Part shown: piece after piece, positions 1 through 8,417 of the stretch
Numbering within the stretch: the first letter of the stretch is position 1
Layout: each line of letters starts with the position of its first letter
Origin: Jiangella alkaliphila
Lineage (GTDB): Bacteria > Actinomycetota > Actinomycetes > Jiangellales > Jiangellaceae
Length of the DNA: 64,000 bases
Reading direction: 5' to 3'
Assembly (NCBI RefSeq): GCF_900105925.1
Contig: NZ_LT629791.1
Coordinates: 2,515,278-2,579,277 of the forward strand
The notes under the pieces: model-generated
Told to the model about the DNA's origin: nothing
Seen by the model: only the letters and a program-made list of their open reading frames with translations
The model's database searches: none
Position numbers and translations under genes: made by a program

Positions 1-24
1 ACTGGCAGCCATCAGGGGATGGGG
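1..24 (+). repeat. 24-bp dispersed repeat, copy A
   Basis: The first 24 bases of the window (ACTGGCAGCCATCAGGGGA followed by TGGGG) recur at 32384-32407 with 22 of 24 bases identical. The second copy lies inside the non-coding insertion between the drrAB-like operon and greA. The window edge cuts this copy, so its full length is unknown. No coding role is visible, and it may be part of a larger mobile or regulatory element. Confidence 0.6.
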
Positions 25-120
25 GAAGAGCAGGCACAGCCCACCACCAATCTCGGCGCGTGCTGGTCTCAGGTGACGTCCTGGTCCACCGTTACGCCGG
101 CAAACGCTTACCAGGCATCC

Positions 121-271
121 ACGCGTGACACAGGACCAGGACGTGACACCAGACCAGACGCCAGCCGCGTGGTCCTGGGTCTGACGCGCGTCCTGGGTCT
201 GAGGCGCGCCGAACGGCCAATCCGAGCCCGCAAGCGCGCGTCACAGCCAGGACGCGCCTCACACCCAGGAC
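121..271. repeat. 18-bp tandem and inverted repeat array
   Basis: Degenerate 18-bp units lie in three pairs. The central pair, at 172-189 and 190-207, reads GTCCTGGGTCTGACGCGC and then the same with one change. The pair at 236-253 and 254-271 is in inverted orientation (GCGCGTCACAGCCAGGAC and GCGCCTCACACCCAGGAC). Weaker units at about 123-158 (CGCGTGACACAGGACCAG, GACGTGACACCAGACCAG) share the inverted orientation. The central and right pairs can fold into an imperfect 36-bp stem with a 28-base loop (208-235). The array ends 29 bases beyond the stop codon of the MarR gene, so it could end that transcript or be a variable repeat. There are no unique spacers, so it is not CRISPR. Nothing else is seen in the 299 bases before the first gene. 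Confidence 0.7.
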
Positions 272-299
272 ACCAACCGGGCCGGGGGCACGGCGTGTG

Positions 300-794
300 T
301 CAGAACAGCTTGTCGACGAGTTCGGTGAGGTGGCGGAGCAGCGGCACCACGAGGGCCTGCTCGGCGGGGGAGAGGTTGTCCCAGGCACCGGCCAGATGAC
401 CGGCGACGACGGCGCGTTTGGCGGTCAGCAGGGTGCTGCCGCGCTCGGTGAGTTCGAGCACCCGGCGACGGCCGTCGCCGTCGGCCTGGCTGTATCGGAC
501 GAGGCCGTCGCGGACGAGGGCGCCGGCGCTGCGGGTGACCGTCGGCTGGCTGAGGCCGGTCAGTTCCGCCACCGCGCCGACGCCGTCCGCGCCGCACTCC
601 TCGATGGCGTCGAGGAGGACCAGCTGCGGCACGGTGATGTCGTCGAACAGCGGCTGCAGCCGCCCTCGCGTGCGCCGCGACGCCGACAGGAACGCCATGA
701 GCGCGTCGGCGAACTCGAGCGCCTGCGTGCCGGCCGGCTCGACGGCGTGGACGCTGCGGCCCAGCGCACCGCTGGTGTTGGTCTGCTCGGTCAC
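300..794 (-). CDS. MarR-family transcriptional regulator
   Basis: A 164-residue winged-helix regulator of usual MarR length. Residues 20-60 form the N-terminal dimer helices, and the DNA-binding helices follow with VAELTGLSQPTVTRSAGALV as recognition segment and a beta wing at YSQADGDGRRRVLELTERG. The GTG start at 794 is chosen because AGGAAGGGGGG lies just upstream; a 40-codon in-frame extension to 914 has no ribosome site. It is divergent from the cold-shock gene with about 250 bp between. It presumably represses its own or a nearby promoter, but no target is evident since its only close neighbour is cspA. MarR members usually respond to phenolic or oxidative ligands; none can be inferred here. 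Confidence 0.88.
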   Translation of the reverse strand: MTEQTNTSGALGRSVHAVEPAGTQALEFADALMAFLSASRRTRGRLQPLFDDITVPQLVLLDAIEECGADGVGAVAELTGLSQPTVTRSAGALVRDGLVRYSQADGDGRRRVLELTERGSTLLTAKRAVVAGHLAGAWDNLSPAEQALVVPLLRHLTELVDKLF

Positions 795-1041
795 GATCCC
801 CCCTTCCTGGACCTCCTCCGGACCATGAAACCACCAGTGACGAACGGCGGGAATGGATTCGACCCCGGGCGGGTTGTAACGCTCGGCCGCAGTTTTGTGT
901 TCGTGTGTCCGCACGCTCGCAAGGACTTCTGTTGCGGGCGCGCTACTGCCTTCAGGTTTGCTGGAGAAGTTGCGTCGTCGATGACCGGCCAGGGCCTACC
1001 GCACGGTGCGGTGCCCAGATCCAGCCCTGCAAGGAGCAGAA

Positions 1042-1242
1042 ATGACTCAGGGAACTGTCAAGTGGTTCAACGCGGAGAAGGGCTTCGGCTTCATCGCTCG
1101 CGAGGACGGGCCTGACGTGTTCGTCCACCACTCCGAGATCGACAGCGAGGGCTTCCGCAGCCTCGAGGAGAACCAGCGGGTGGAGTTCGAGCTGGCGCAG
1201 GGTCCGAAGGGCCCGCAGGCCACGCGCGTCCGCGCGCTCTGA
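1042..1242 (+). CDS. cspA: Cold-shock protein, CspA family
   Basis: A 66-residue single cold-shock domain (OB fold) that binds single-stranded RNA and DNA. The RNP1 motif KGFGFI (residues about 15-20) and RNP2 DVFVHH (about 25-30) are intact, and the protein begins with the typical [24 protein letters not shown] lies six bases before the ATG. The roughly 250-bp upstream space holds a possible leader with a short hairpin at 998-1012 (ACCGCAC/GTGCGGT), in line with the long structured leaders known for some cold-shock genes, although no thermosensor fold can be shown here. It is monocistronic, with a strong terminator straight after it. The exact paralog type cannot be assigned. Confidence 0.95.
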   Translation: MTQGTVKWFNAEKGFGFIAREDGPDVFVHHSEIDSEGFRSLEENQRVEFELAQGPKGPQATRVRAL

Positions 1243-1281
1243 TCCCGCCGCAGGCGACGCCTGCGAACCGCTGAACGCCCA

Positions 1282-1313
1282 GAGGGGCCGGCACACACCA
1301 GTGCCGGCCCCTC
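1282..1313 (+). terminator. Terminator after cspA
   Basis: A perfect 13-bp inverted repeat (GAGGGGCCGGCAC ... GTGCCGGCCCCTC) with a six-base loop lies 40 bases after the cspA stop. There is no long T run, which is usual in actinomycetes. Confidence 0.8.
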
Positions 1314-1415
1314 GTCGCGTCCTCTCGACCCCGCGCCGCGCGCGGCCGCCGCTGCTCTACGCTGACTGGAAGCGGTGGGGCGGACGAGCAGCGGTGGCCG
1401 GCGGCGGGAGGATCG

Positions 1416-4331
1416 GTGGTAGGTCAGCACACCGACACCGCCGCGCCGCTCGTCGCCTTCGTCGGACGCGAGCGCGAGCTGTCCGCGCTGACGACCGCTC
1501 TCGCCGGATCGCGGGAGCCGGCGTTCGTACTGGTCGAGGGCGAGGCCGGCATCGGCAAGACCCGCCTGGTGCAGGAGGCGCTGGCCGCGCTGGACCCGTC
1601 GACGACGCTGGTGGCGGCCTGCCCGCCGCTGGCCGAGCCGTTCCCGCTGGGACCACTGGTCGACGCGCTGCATCGGCTGCCGGTCGACGGGGTGGCGCTG
1701 AGCCCGCTGGCGGGGGCGCTGCGGCCGCTGTTCCCGGAGTGGGCCGAGCACCTGCCGCCGGCGCTGGCGCCGCTGGAGGACCCCAGCTCGACCCGGCACC
1801 GGCTGTTCCGCGCACTGGCCGAGCTGGTCGAGCGGTCCGGCATCGAGGTGCTGGTGCTGGAGGACGCGCACTGGGCCGACGCCGCGACGCTGGAGTTCCT
1901 GCCGCTGCTGGTCGGGGCGACGGAGCACGACCTCAGCCTGGTCGTCACCTACCGCGGCACCGACGTCCCGGCCGCGTCGCCGCTGCTGCGGCTCACCGCG
2001 CGCCCGCCGGCCGGCCTGCGCCGGCTCGAGCTGGCGCTGGAGCCGCTGACGGTCGGCGAGACCACCGCGCTGGTCGCGTCGATGTTCGCCACCGACGACA
2101 TCTCGGCCGAGTTCGTCTCGTTCCTGCACCGCCGCACCGAGGGCGTGCCGCTCGCCCTGGAGGAGAGCCTGTCGCTGCTGCGCGAACGCGGCGACATCGT
2201 CCGGCGCGGCGGCGAGTGGTCCCGCCGCGCTGTCGACGACCTGCAGGTGCCGCCGACGGTGCGCGACTCCGTGCTGGAGCGGGTCGAGCGGCTGCCGCCC
2301 TCGGCCCGGCGCCTCCTCGAGGCCGCCGCCGTCCTGACCGAGCCGGCCGACGGCGTCCTGCTTGCCCGCGTCGCGGGGCTGGCCGGCGACGACGCGCGGG
2401 CGGGGCTGGCCGCGGCGCTGACGTCGGGCCTGCTGCGCGAGGCGTCGCCGGGCCGGTTCGTCTGCCGGCACGTGCTGGCGTCGCGGGCGGTGGAGGAGGC
2501 GCTGCCGGTGTCCGAGCGGCGGCTGCTGCACGGCCAGGCCGCCGCGGCGCTGCAGGAGCTGCCGACCCCGCCCGTGCTGCGGCTGAGCCGGCACTTCCGC
2601 GAGGCCGGCGACGTCCCCGCGTGGAGCAAGCACGCCGAGGCCGCCGCCGACCTCGCGCTGGAGGCCGGCGAGGACCGCGCCGCCGTTGTCCTGCTGAACG
2701 ACCTGCTCACGGCCGCCGCCCACCCGCCGGACCGGGAGGCCCGGCTGGCGCACAAGCTCGGCCAGGCCGCCACCTGGGGCGTCGCCGCGCTCGGCGAGCT
2801 GGCGCTGGTGGTCGCCGAGACACTGGCGGCGGCACTCGCCCGGCCGGAGCTGCCGGCCGACCGTCGCGGCGAGATCCGGCTGCTGGTCGGACGGCTGTGG
2901 CTGCAGCTCGGCGACTTCGACACCGGCATCGAGCACGTCGAGACCGCGGCCGGTGAGCTGGCCGGCCGGCCGGAGCTGGCGGTGCGGGCGATGATCTCAC
3001 TGTCGCACCCGCGCGGGCAGGTCTGGCCGGTCGGCCGGCACCGCGACTGGCTCGACCGCGCCACCGCACTGTTCCCGCAGGTCCCGGCCGAGGAGCAGAC
3101 CTGGCTCGCGGTCGATCGCGCCAGCGCGCTGCTGATGATGGGCGACGAGGCCGGCTGGGCCGCGGCCGAGGAGGTCGACGCCGCCGCGGCGGACAGCCTG
3201 TTCGAGCGCCGCCAGCTGGGCCGCTGCCGGATGAACGTCGGGCACACCGCCATCGGATGGGGCCGCGACGCGGTCGCCGGGCGGCAGCTGGACGGCGCCG
3301 TCGACCTGCTCGCCGCGACCGGGTACCAGCGGCTGGTGAACTCCGCCCTGATCACCCGGGCCAACCTCGACTGGCACGGCGGCGTCTGGGACGGGCTGGC
3401 GGTGCGGGTCACCGAACTGGCCGGGTCCGCCGACACGCTGCCGGAGGCGCTGCTCGAGGCGCGGATGATCCTCGGCCTGCTGGACCTCGCCGCCGGCCGC
3501 CGCGACGACGCCGCCGACCAGTTCCGGGTGGTCGTCGCCGAAGCGGTGCGGCGCGGGCTGGTCGACGTTCAGACGGGGCCGGCCGGGGCGCTGGGCCGGC
3601 TGTTCCTCGCCGACGACGCCGTCGCCGACGCGCTGCGGGTCACCGAGCCGGCGATGACGATGGTCGTGCGCAAGGGCATCTGGCTATGGGCGACCGAGCT
3701 GGCGCCGGTGCACGCGGACGCGCTGGTGCGGGCCGGACGCGGCGACGAGGCGGCGGAGCTGACCGAGCGGTTCGCCGCCGGGCTGGGGGACCTCGCCTCG
3801 CCGGCCCCGCAGGCGGCGCTGCTGGTCTGCCGGGGCATCGTCGCCGGCTCCGCCCAGGACGCCGCGGAGCTGTTCGGCGCGGCCGCCGCGGCGTGGGCCG
3901 AGCTGCCCCGTCCTTATCAGGAGCTGCTCGCGCTGGAACGTCAGGCGCTGGCGCTGCTGCCGGGCGCCGCCGCGCTGGAGCTGCTCGGCACGGTGCAGCG
4001 GCGGCTGAGCGACCTCGGCGCCCGGTGGGACGCCGACCGCGTCGCCCAGGTGCTGCGCGCCCACGGCGTCGACGTCGCCCGGGCCTGGCGCGGCGGCCGG
4101 CGCGGCTACGGCGACCAGTTGTCGCCGCGTGAGCTGGAGGTCGCCCGGCTGGTCACGCAGGGCCTGACGAACCGGCAGGTCGCCGAGGCGCTGTTCCTGT
4201 CCCCGCGCACCGTCGACCGGCACCTCAGCGCCGCGATGCGCAAGCTCGGCGTCGCGTCGCGCACGGCGCTCGCGGTCGCGGTGGCGGAAAAGATGGGTGA
4301 TCTGCCCACTCGCGAACCCGGCTCGGCGTGA
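1416..4331 (+). CDS. Large ATP-binding LuxR-family regulator (LAL/MalT-like)
   Basis: A 971-residue regulator of the LAL type. The N-terminal AAA/STAND ATPase starts at about residue 17 (FVGRERELSAL) and has Walker A GEAGIGKT (about 42-49) and a Walker B-like LVLEDAHW (about 145). A long helical, TPR-like middle follows. The C-terminal LuxR helix-turn-helix is at about 905-960 (LSPRELEVARLVTQGLTNRQVAEALFLSPRTVDRHL, written here only as the motif core RELEVA...TNRQVAE...RTVDRHL). The GTG start has GGGAGG four bases upstream. Family members act as signal- and ATP-dependent activators. The neighbouring S8 protease is a plausible target, because a 21-bp motif at this gene's 3' end is repeated upstream of the protease. 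Confidence 0.92.
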   Translation: MVGQHTDTAAPLVAFVGRERELSALTTALAGSREPAFVLVEGEAGIGKTRLVQEALAALDPSTTLVAACPPLAEPFPLGPLVDALHRLPVDGVALSPLAGALRPLFPEWAEHLPPALAPLEDPSSTRHRLFRALAELVERSGIEVLVLEDAHWADAATLEFLPLLVGATEHDLSLVVTYRGTDVPAASPLLRLTARPPAGLRRLELALEPLTVGETTALVASMFATDDISAEFVSFLHRRTEGVPLALEESLSLLRERGDIVRRGGEWSRRAVDDLQVPPTVRDSVLERVERLPPSARRLLEAAAVLTEPADGVLLARVAGLAGDDARAGLAAALTSGLLREASPGRFVCRHVLASRAVEEALPVSERRLLHGQAAAALQELPTPPVLRLSRHFREAGDVPAWSKHAEAAADLALEAGEDRAAVVLLNDLLTAAAHPPDREARLAHKLGQAATWGVAALGELALVVAETLAAALARPELPADRRGEIRLLVGRLWLQLGDFDTGIEHVETAAGELAGRPELAVRAMISLSHPRGQVWPVGRHRDWLDRATALFPQVPAEEQTWLAVDRASALLMMGDEAGWAAAEEVDAAAADSLFERRQLGRCRMNVGHTAIGWGRDAVAGRQLDGAVDLLAATGYQRLVNSALITRANLDWHGGVWDGLAVRVTELAGSADTLPEALLEARMILGLLDLAAGRRDDAADQFRVVVAEAVRRGLVDVQTGPAGALGRLFLADDAVADALRVTEPAMTMVVRKGIWLWATELAPVHADALVRAGRGDEAAELTERFAAGLGDLASPAPQAALLVCRGIVAGSAQDAAELFGAAAAAWAELPRPYQELLALERQALALLPGAAALELLGTVQRRLSDLGARWDADRVAQVLRAHGVDVARAWRGGRRGYGDQLSPRELEVARLVTQGLTNRQVAEALFLSPRTVDRHLSAAMRKLGVASRTALAVAVAEKMGDLPTREPGSA
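4293..4313 (+). promoter_or_regulatory. Dyad motif copy 1 (inside 3' end of LuxR gene)
   Basis: ATGGGTGATCTGCCCACTCGC carries the dyad TGGG...CCCA. It recurs with 18 of 21 bases identical at 4462-4482, upstream of the S8 protease. Copy 1 is coding (KMGDLPTR near the LuxR C-terminus). Being repeated 169 bp apart, it may be an operator pair, or copy 2 may be a relic of the coding end. Confidence 0.4.
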
Positions 4332-4444
4332 CCGACGGTGACGTCATGCACGTCACCGATCCGTCCGACCCCGACGACGCCGACGAGGCCGCGTCCGCCG
4401 AGGAGCCCGAGCCCGCCGACGGGGAGCGCTGGGAGCCGCTCTGA
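4328..4444 (+). CDS. Possible 38-residue acidic small protein
   Basis: A GTG start overlaps the LuxR stop (GTGA) and opens a 38-residue frame, VTDGDVMHVTDPSDPDDADE... ending in ERWEPL, that is very rich in Asp and Glu. The overlap is typical of translational coupling, but such short acidic frames arise easily in GC-rich DNA. No family is recognised. It could simply be an untranslated spacer before the protease gene. Confidence 0.3.
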   Translation: MTDGDVMHVTDPSDPDDADEAASAEEPEPADGERWEPL

Positions 4445-4461
4445 CGCGGCGGGGCACATAA

Positions 4462-4482
4462 ATGGGTGATTCGCCCAATCGC
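4462..4482 (+). promoter_or_regulatory. Dyad motif copy 2 (upstream of S8 protease)
   Basis: ATGGGTGATTCGCCCAATCGC lies 113 bases before the protease start codon and matches copy 1 at 4293-4313 in 18 of 21 positions. Its near-palindromic core TGGGTGATTCGCCCA would suit a dimeric LuxR helix-turn-helix. This is a candidate activator site for the adjacent LAL regulator; binding is inferred, not shown. Confidence 0.45.
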
Positions 4483-4595
4483 AACGGATGGCGCACTACG
4501 GAACGGTGGGCACACGGCGATCCCCCGCCGCGGTGACCCCGCCGCCCGCCACCCCCGTCGGGCGGCGGGGCCGCGGCCCGAGGAGACGAGGTCCC

Positions 4596-7500
4596 ATGCC
4601 CCGCACGATCCTGTCCTGGCATCGCAGCCGCGCCCGGCTGCTGGTCCCGGCCGCGGCCACCGCCCTGCTGATCGGCGCCGGAGGGACCGCGCCCGCCGCC
4701 GACCCAGCGGGTGCAGCCGCCGCACAGGTCCCGGCCACCGGATCGGCTGCCACCGGGCACAGCTACCAGCTGACCCTGCTCACCGGCGACGTCGTGATCC
4801 TGCACGTCGCGCCGGACGGCCGCCAGGCGGCCTGGGCGCAGACGACGCCCAGCGGCAACCCGCCGGCGTTCGTCGAGCGCGACGGCCACGTGCTGGCGCT
4901 GCCGGATGCGGCCGTGCCGTACGTGCAGTCCGGTGTGCTGGACGAGCGGCTGTTCGACCTCACCTACCTCGCCGAGTCCGGCTACCACGACGTCGCCCGC
5001 GCCGACCTGCCGCTGCTGGTGGCCGCGCCGGACGGTCCCGGGATCCGCAGCGTGCCCGAGGCGCCCTCGGGCACCCGGGCCGAACGGTCGCTGCCCAGCA
5101 TCGGCGCGCTGTCCGTCACCGCGACGAAGGACGAGCTGAGCTCGGTCTGGGACGACGTGCAGGCAGGCACGATCGGCCGGGTCTGGCTCAACGGCCGGGT
5201 CGAGGCGACGCTGGCGGAGTCAGTGCCGCAGATCGGCGCGCCGGAGGCGTGGGAGCAGGGCCTCGACGGCACCGGCAGCACGGTCGCCGTGCTCGACACC
5301 GGCTGGGACCCCGCCCACCCCGACCTCGCCGGCCAGGTCTCGGGCGCCCGCAACTTCACCGAGGACGCCGACCCCGAGGGCCAGGCCGCGGTCGACCGAC
5401 AGGGCCACGGCACGCACGTGGCGGCGACGGTCGCCGGGACCGGCGCCGCGTCCGGCGGCACGCACCGCGGCGTCGCGCCGGGTGCCGACCTACTGATCGG
5501 CAAGGTGCTCGGCGACGACGGCTCCGGCTACGAGGACTGGATCATCGCCGGCATGGAGTGGGCGGTCGAGCAGGGCGCGGACGTCGTCAGCATGAGCCTG
5601 GGCACCGACTGGGCCAGCGACGGCACGGACCCGATGAGCCAGGCCGTCGACCGCCTGAGCGCGGAGTCGGACACGCTGTTCGTCGTCGCGGCCGGCAACA
5701 TGGGGCCGGACGAGGGCACCGTCGGCTCGCCGGGGGCGGCGACGTCCGCGCTCACCGTCGGCGCCGTCGACAAGCAGGACCAGCCGGCCTCCTTCTCGTC
5801 TCGCGGGCCGCGGGTCGGCGACGGCGCGGTGAAGCCCGAGGTGGTCGCGCCGGGCGTCGGCATCGTCGCGGCCCGGGCCGCCGGCACCGCGCTGGGCAGC
5901 CTGCTGGACGAGCACTACACCTCGCTGAACGGCACCTCGATGGCGACGCCGCACGTCGCCGGCGCGGCCGCGATCCTGGCCCAGCAGCACCCGGACTGGA
6001 CCGACGAGCGGCTCAAGCAGCGCCTGGTGTCGTCGAGCACGCCGCTGGACGAGGCGGTGTCGTTCCAGGGCGCCGGGCGGGTCGACGTCGCCGCCGCGGT
6101 GGGCGAGTCGGTCGCCGTCGACCAGGGCGTGGTCGACTTCGGGCAGCTGGCCATGGACGCGCCCGCCGTCAGCCGCACGCTGACCTACCACAACCCGACG
6201 GATCGCCGCGTCACGCTGCGGATCAGCGCCGACGTCACCCGGCCCGGCGGCGACGGCCGCAACACGCCGGCCATGCGGGTGCGCAACCCGGTCCTGAGCA
6301 TCCCGCCGGGCGGCAGCGCCAGCACCCGGGTCGAGGTGTCGGCCGAGGCGAGCACCGGCGGCAGCTACAGCGGGCACATCACGGCGCAGGACCCGCGCGA
6401 CCGCGACGCCGCGATCAACAGCGTCACGACGTTCACCATCGAGCGTCCGGTGCACACCGTCACCGTCGACGCCGTCGGCCGCGACGGAGCGCCCGCGCGT
6501 GGCGAGGTCGACCTCTGGAACACCGAGACCGGCGAGTGGACCCGGGCGTTCATGTCCGGCGGCACCACGACGGCCGAGATCCCCGAGGGGACGTACACCG
6601 TCGTCACCAACGTCGAGACCGCCGGACGCGACACGACCGCGAGCTTCGCGCTGGCCGCCGAGCCCGACCTGCGCGTCGACGACGACCTCACGCTGGCCTA
6701 CGACGCGCGCGACGCCGAGCCGGTCACGGTGACGACGCCGCGCGAGGCCGACGACGGGGGGTTCGACGCCGTGTGGGAGCGCACCGTCGGCGAGCAGTCG
6801 ATGCGGATGATCATCGCGCAGGGCTACGACGGCGCCGACCTCTACACCCTGCCCAGCAGCCGGCCGAAGAACGGCACGTTCGAGTTCTCCACCACGTGGC
6901 AGCGACCCCAGCCGCTGCTCGAGGTGCGCGCCGCGGGGGAGCGGCTGCTGCCGTCGCCGCGGCTGGCCTCCGCGCCGACGGTGTACGCCGGCCCGGACGG
7001 GCTGCCGCTGGTCGACGTCGGCACCGGCACGCCTGACGAGTTCGCCGCCGCCGATGTCGCCGGCAAGGCGGTGCTGGTGAGCCGCCACGGCGACTGGGAG
7101 ACGCCGGGGGAGCAGCAGCGGCTGGCGACGGAGGCCGGCGCCGCGCTGCTGCTCATGGCCAACGACGCCGACGAGGAGTGGTCGGAGTCGTTCTGGAACG
7201 CCGCGCTGCCCACGTACACCGTCGACCGTGCCTTCGGCGAGCAGCTGCGGGCCGCGCTGGCGGCCGACCCGGACCTGGAGCTCGACCTCACCAGCCGGCG
7301 CGACTCGGAGTACAGCTACCAGCTCGCGTTCACCGAGGACGGTCTGCCCGGCGGCGTCACGTACGTGGCCGACCACGACGACCTCGCCGTCGTCGAGTCC
7401 GACTACCGGCAGGCGTCGGAGCGGATGGGCCGGCGCGAGGCGTGGATCCCGTACACCGGCGCGTCCGCCCTCGGGTCGAGCCTGTCGATCAGCCGCAACG

Positions 7501-8336
7501 GGCCGGTCCACCGCACCGAGTACCTCAGCGCCGACGGCGTCGACTGGCAGCGCTTCGCCCAGCCGCACCCGGAGTTCCCGAACATGTACTGGACGTGGTC
7601 CAGCATCGAGCCGTACGCGGTGGGGACCAGCACCGAGCAGGTGTGGTGGGGTCCGCTCATCGCGCCGGGCATGCCGGCGCTGACCGGGTCGGAGGAGTAC
7701 GGCTTGCCGGCGGCCCGGTTCCGCGACGCGATCCGCGTCTCGCTGCCGCAGTACCTCTACGGCCCGTCGACGTACGGGTTCAACCAGGAGCAGCTGGGCG
7801 ACTCGACGGAGCTGGTGCTGCGTCGCGAGGGCGTCGAGGTCGGCCGGGCCTCGTGGTCGGAGGGGCAGTTCACCGTGCCGGGAGCGGCGGCGGACTTCGA
7901 GCTGTCGCTGGAGACCACCGCCGGGCGGGGCAACTTCTCCGACCTGTGGACGCACACCGCGACGACGTGGGGCTTCCGGTCCGCGCGGCCGGCGGCGGAC
8001 CGCGAGGTGCTGCCGCTGATCCAGCTGGCGTACGGGCTCGACACCGGGCTGTACAACGAGGTCCCGGCCGGTGCGTCGTACCCGCTGGAGCTGCGCCCGT
8101 CCTACCCGGCCGGCGTCGAGGCGCCGGGCGGGTTCACCGCGACCGCCGAGGTGTCCTTCGACGACGGCGCCAGCTGGCAGCCCGCGCCGGTGACGCCGGC
8201 GGGCGACGGGGTGCTGCGTGCCGCCGTCCCGGCCGCCGGCGACGGGTTCGCCTCGCTGCGGGTGACCGTCACCGACGCCGCCGGCAACACCGTCAGGCAG
8301 GAGATCGACCGCGCCTGGCGGATCGGCGCCGCGTAG
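4596..8336 (+). CDS. Secreted S8 (subtilisin-like) serine peptidase
   Basis: A 1246-residue exported protease. A signal peptide (MPRTILSWHRSRARLLVPAA, then a hydrophobic stretch to about residue 40) precedes a propeptide. The catalytic triad is D234 (VLDTGWDPAHPDL), H271 (GHGTHVAA) and S448 (GTSMATPHVAG), with the oxyanion AAGNMG between. After about residue 500 come beta-sandwich modules and a PA-like segment (about 815-870, VAGKAVLVSRHGDWETPG...GAALLLMAND). There is no membrane anchor or LPxTG. The ATG at 4596 is chosen over an upstream frame because AGGAG lies 11 bases ahead and the signal peptide begins there. It probably degrades extracellular protein for nutrition. It follows a LuxR regulator gene and ends at a bidirectional terminator. 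Confidence 0.93.
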   Translation: MPRTILSWHRSRARLLVPAAATALLIGAGGTAPAADPAGAAAAQVPATGSAATGHSYQLTLLTGDVVILHVAPDGRQAAWAQTTPSGNPPAFVERDGHVLALPDAAVPYVQSGVLDERLFDLTYLAESGYHDVARADLPLLVAAPDGPGIRSVPEAPSGTRAERSLPSIGALSVTATKDELSSVWDDVQAGTIGRVWLNGRVEATLAESVPQIGAPEAWEQGLDGTGSTVAVLDTGWDPAHPDLAGQVSGARNFTEDADPEGQAAVDRQGHGTHVAATVAGTGAASGGTHRGVAPGADLLIGKVLGDDGSGYEDWIIAGMEWAVEQGADVVSMSLGTDWASDGTDPMSQAVDRLSAESDTLFVVAAGNMGPDEGTVGSPGAATSALTVGAVDKQDQPASFSSRGPRVGDGAVKPEVVAPGVGIVAARAAGTALGSLLDEHYTSLNGTSMATPHVAGAAAILAQQHPDWTDERLKQRLVSSSTPLDEAVSFQGAGRVDVAAAVGESVAVDQGVVDFGQLAMDAPAVSRTLTYHNPTDRRVTLRISADVTRPGGDGRNTPAMRVRNPVLSIPPGGSASTRVEVSAEASTGGSYSGHITAQDPRDRDAAINSVTTFTIERPVHTVTVDAVGRDGAPARGEVDLWNTETGEWTRAFMSGGTTTAEIPEGTYTVVTNVETAGRDTTASFALAAEPDLRVDDDLTLAYDARDAEPVTVTTPREADDGGFDAVWERTVGEQSMRMIIAQGYDGADLYTLPSSRPKNGTFEFSTTWQRPQPLLEVRAAGERLLPSPRLASAPTVYAGPDGLPLVDVGTGTPDEFAAADVAGKAVLVSRHGDWETPGEQQRLATEAGAALLLMANDADEEWSESFWNAALPTYTVDRAFGEQLRAALAADPDLELDLTSRRDSEYSYQLAFTEDGLPGGVTYVADHDDLAVVESDYRQASERMGRREAWIPYTGASALGSSLSISRNGPVHRTEYLSADGVDWQRFAQPHPEFPNMYWTWSSIEPYAVGTSTEQVWWGPLIAPGMPALTGSEEYGLPAARFRDAIRVSLPQYLYGPSTYGFNQEQLGDSTELVLRREGVEVGRASWSEGQFTVPGAAADFELSLETTAGRGNFSDLWTHTATTWGFRSARPAADREVLPLIQLAYGLDTGLYNEVPAGASYPLELRPSYPAGVEAPGGFTATAEVSFDDGASWQPAPVTPAGDGVLRAAVPAAGDGFASLRVTVTDAAGNTVRQEIDRAWRIGAA

Positions 8337-8352
8337 CCGGCGCCCTCAGGTC

Positions 8353-8405
8353 GTGCCCGGCAATGGGGTGTGTTGTCCCTCCCAAGAACCCCCATTGCCG
8401 GGCAC
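8353..8405. terminator. Bidirectional terminator between protease and phoD
   Basis: A perfect 16-bp inverted repeat (GTGCCCGGCAATGGGG / CCCCATTGCCGGGCAC) with a 21-base loop lies between two convergent genes. The stem and loop sizes resemble the dispersed long hairpins at 32.5 and 49.2 kb, but the sequence differs. Confidence 0.75.
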
Positions 8406-8417
8406 ACGCAAGCTGCT

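Noticed and set aside
121..271. CRISPR array
   Set aside because: Units are only 18 bp, occur in both orientations without unique spacers, and no cas genes are near.
300..914. Longer MarR start at 914
   Set aside because: The added 40 residues are not MarR-like, and a GTG with a strong ribosome site lies at 794.
1047..2936. 629-residue minus-strand frame opposite the LuxR gene
   Set aside because: Composition is low complexity (Gln/Arg/Gly rich) and it is antisense to a gene with clear Walker and HTH motifs; it is a GC-rich shadow.
5490..7955. 821-residue minus-strand frame under the S8 protease
   Set aside because: Antisense shadow of a gene with an intact catalytic triad; no domain pattern of its own.
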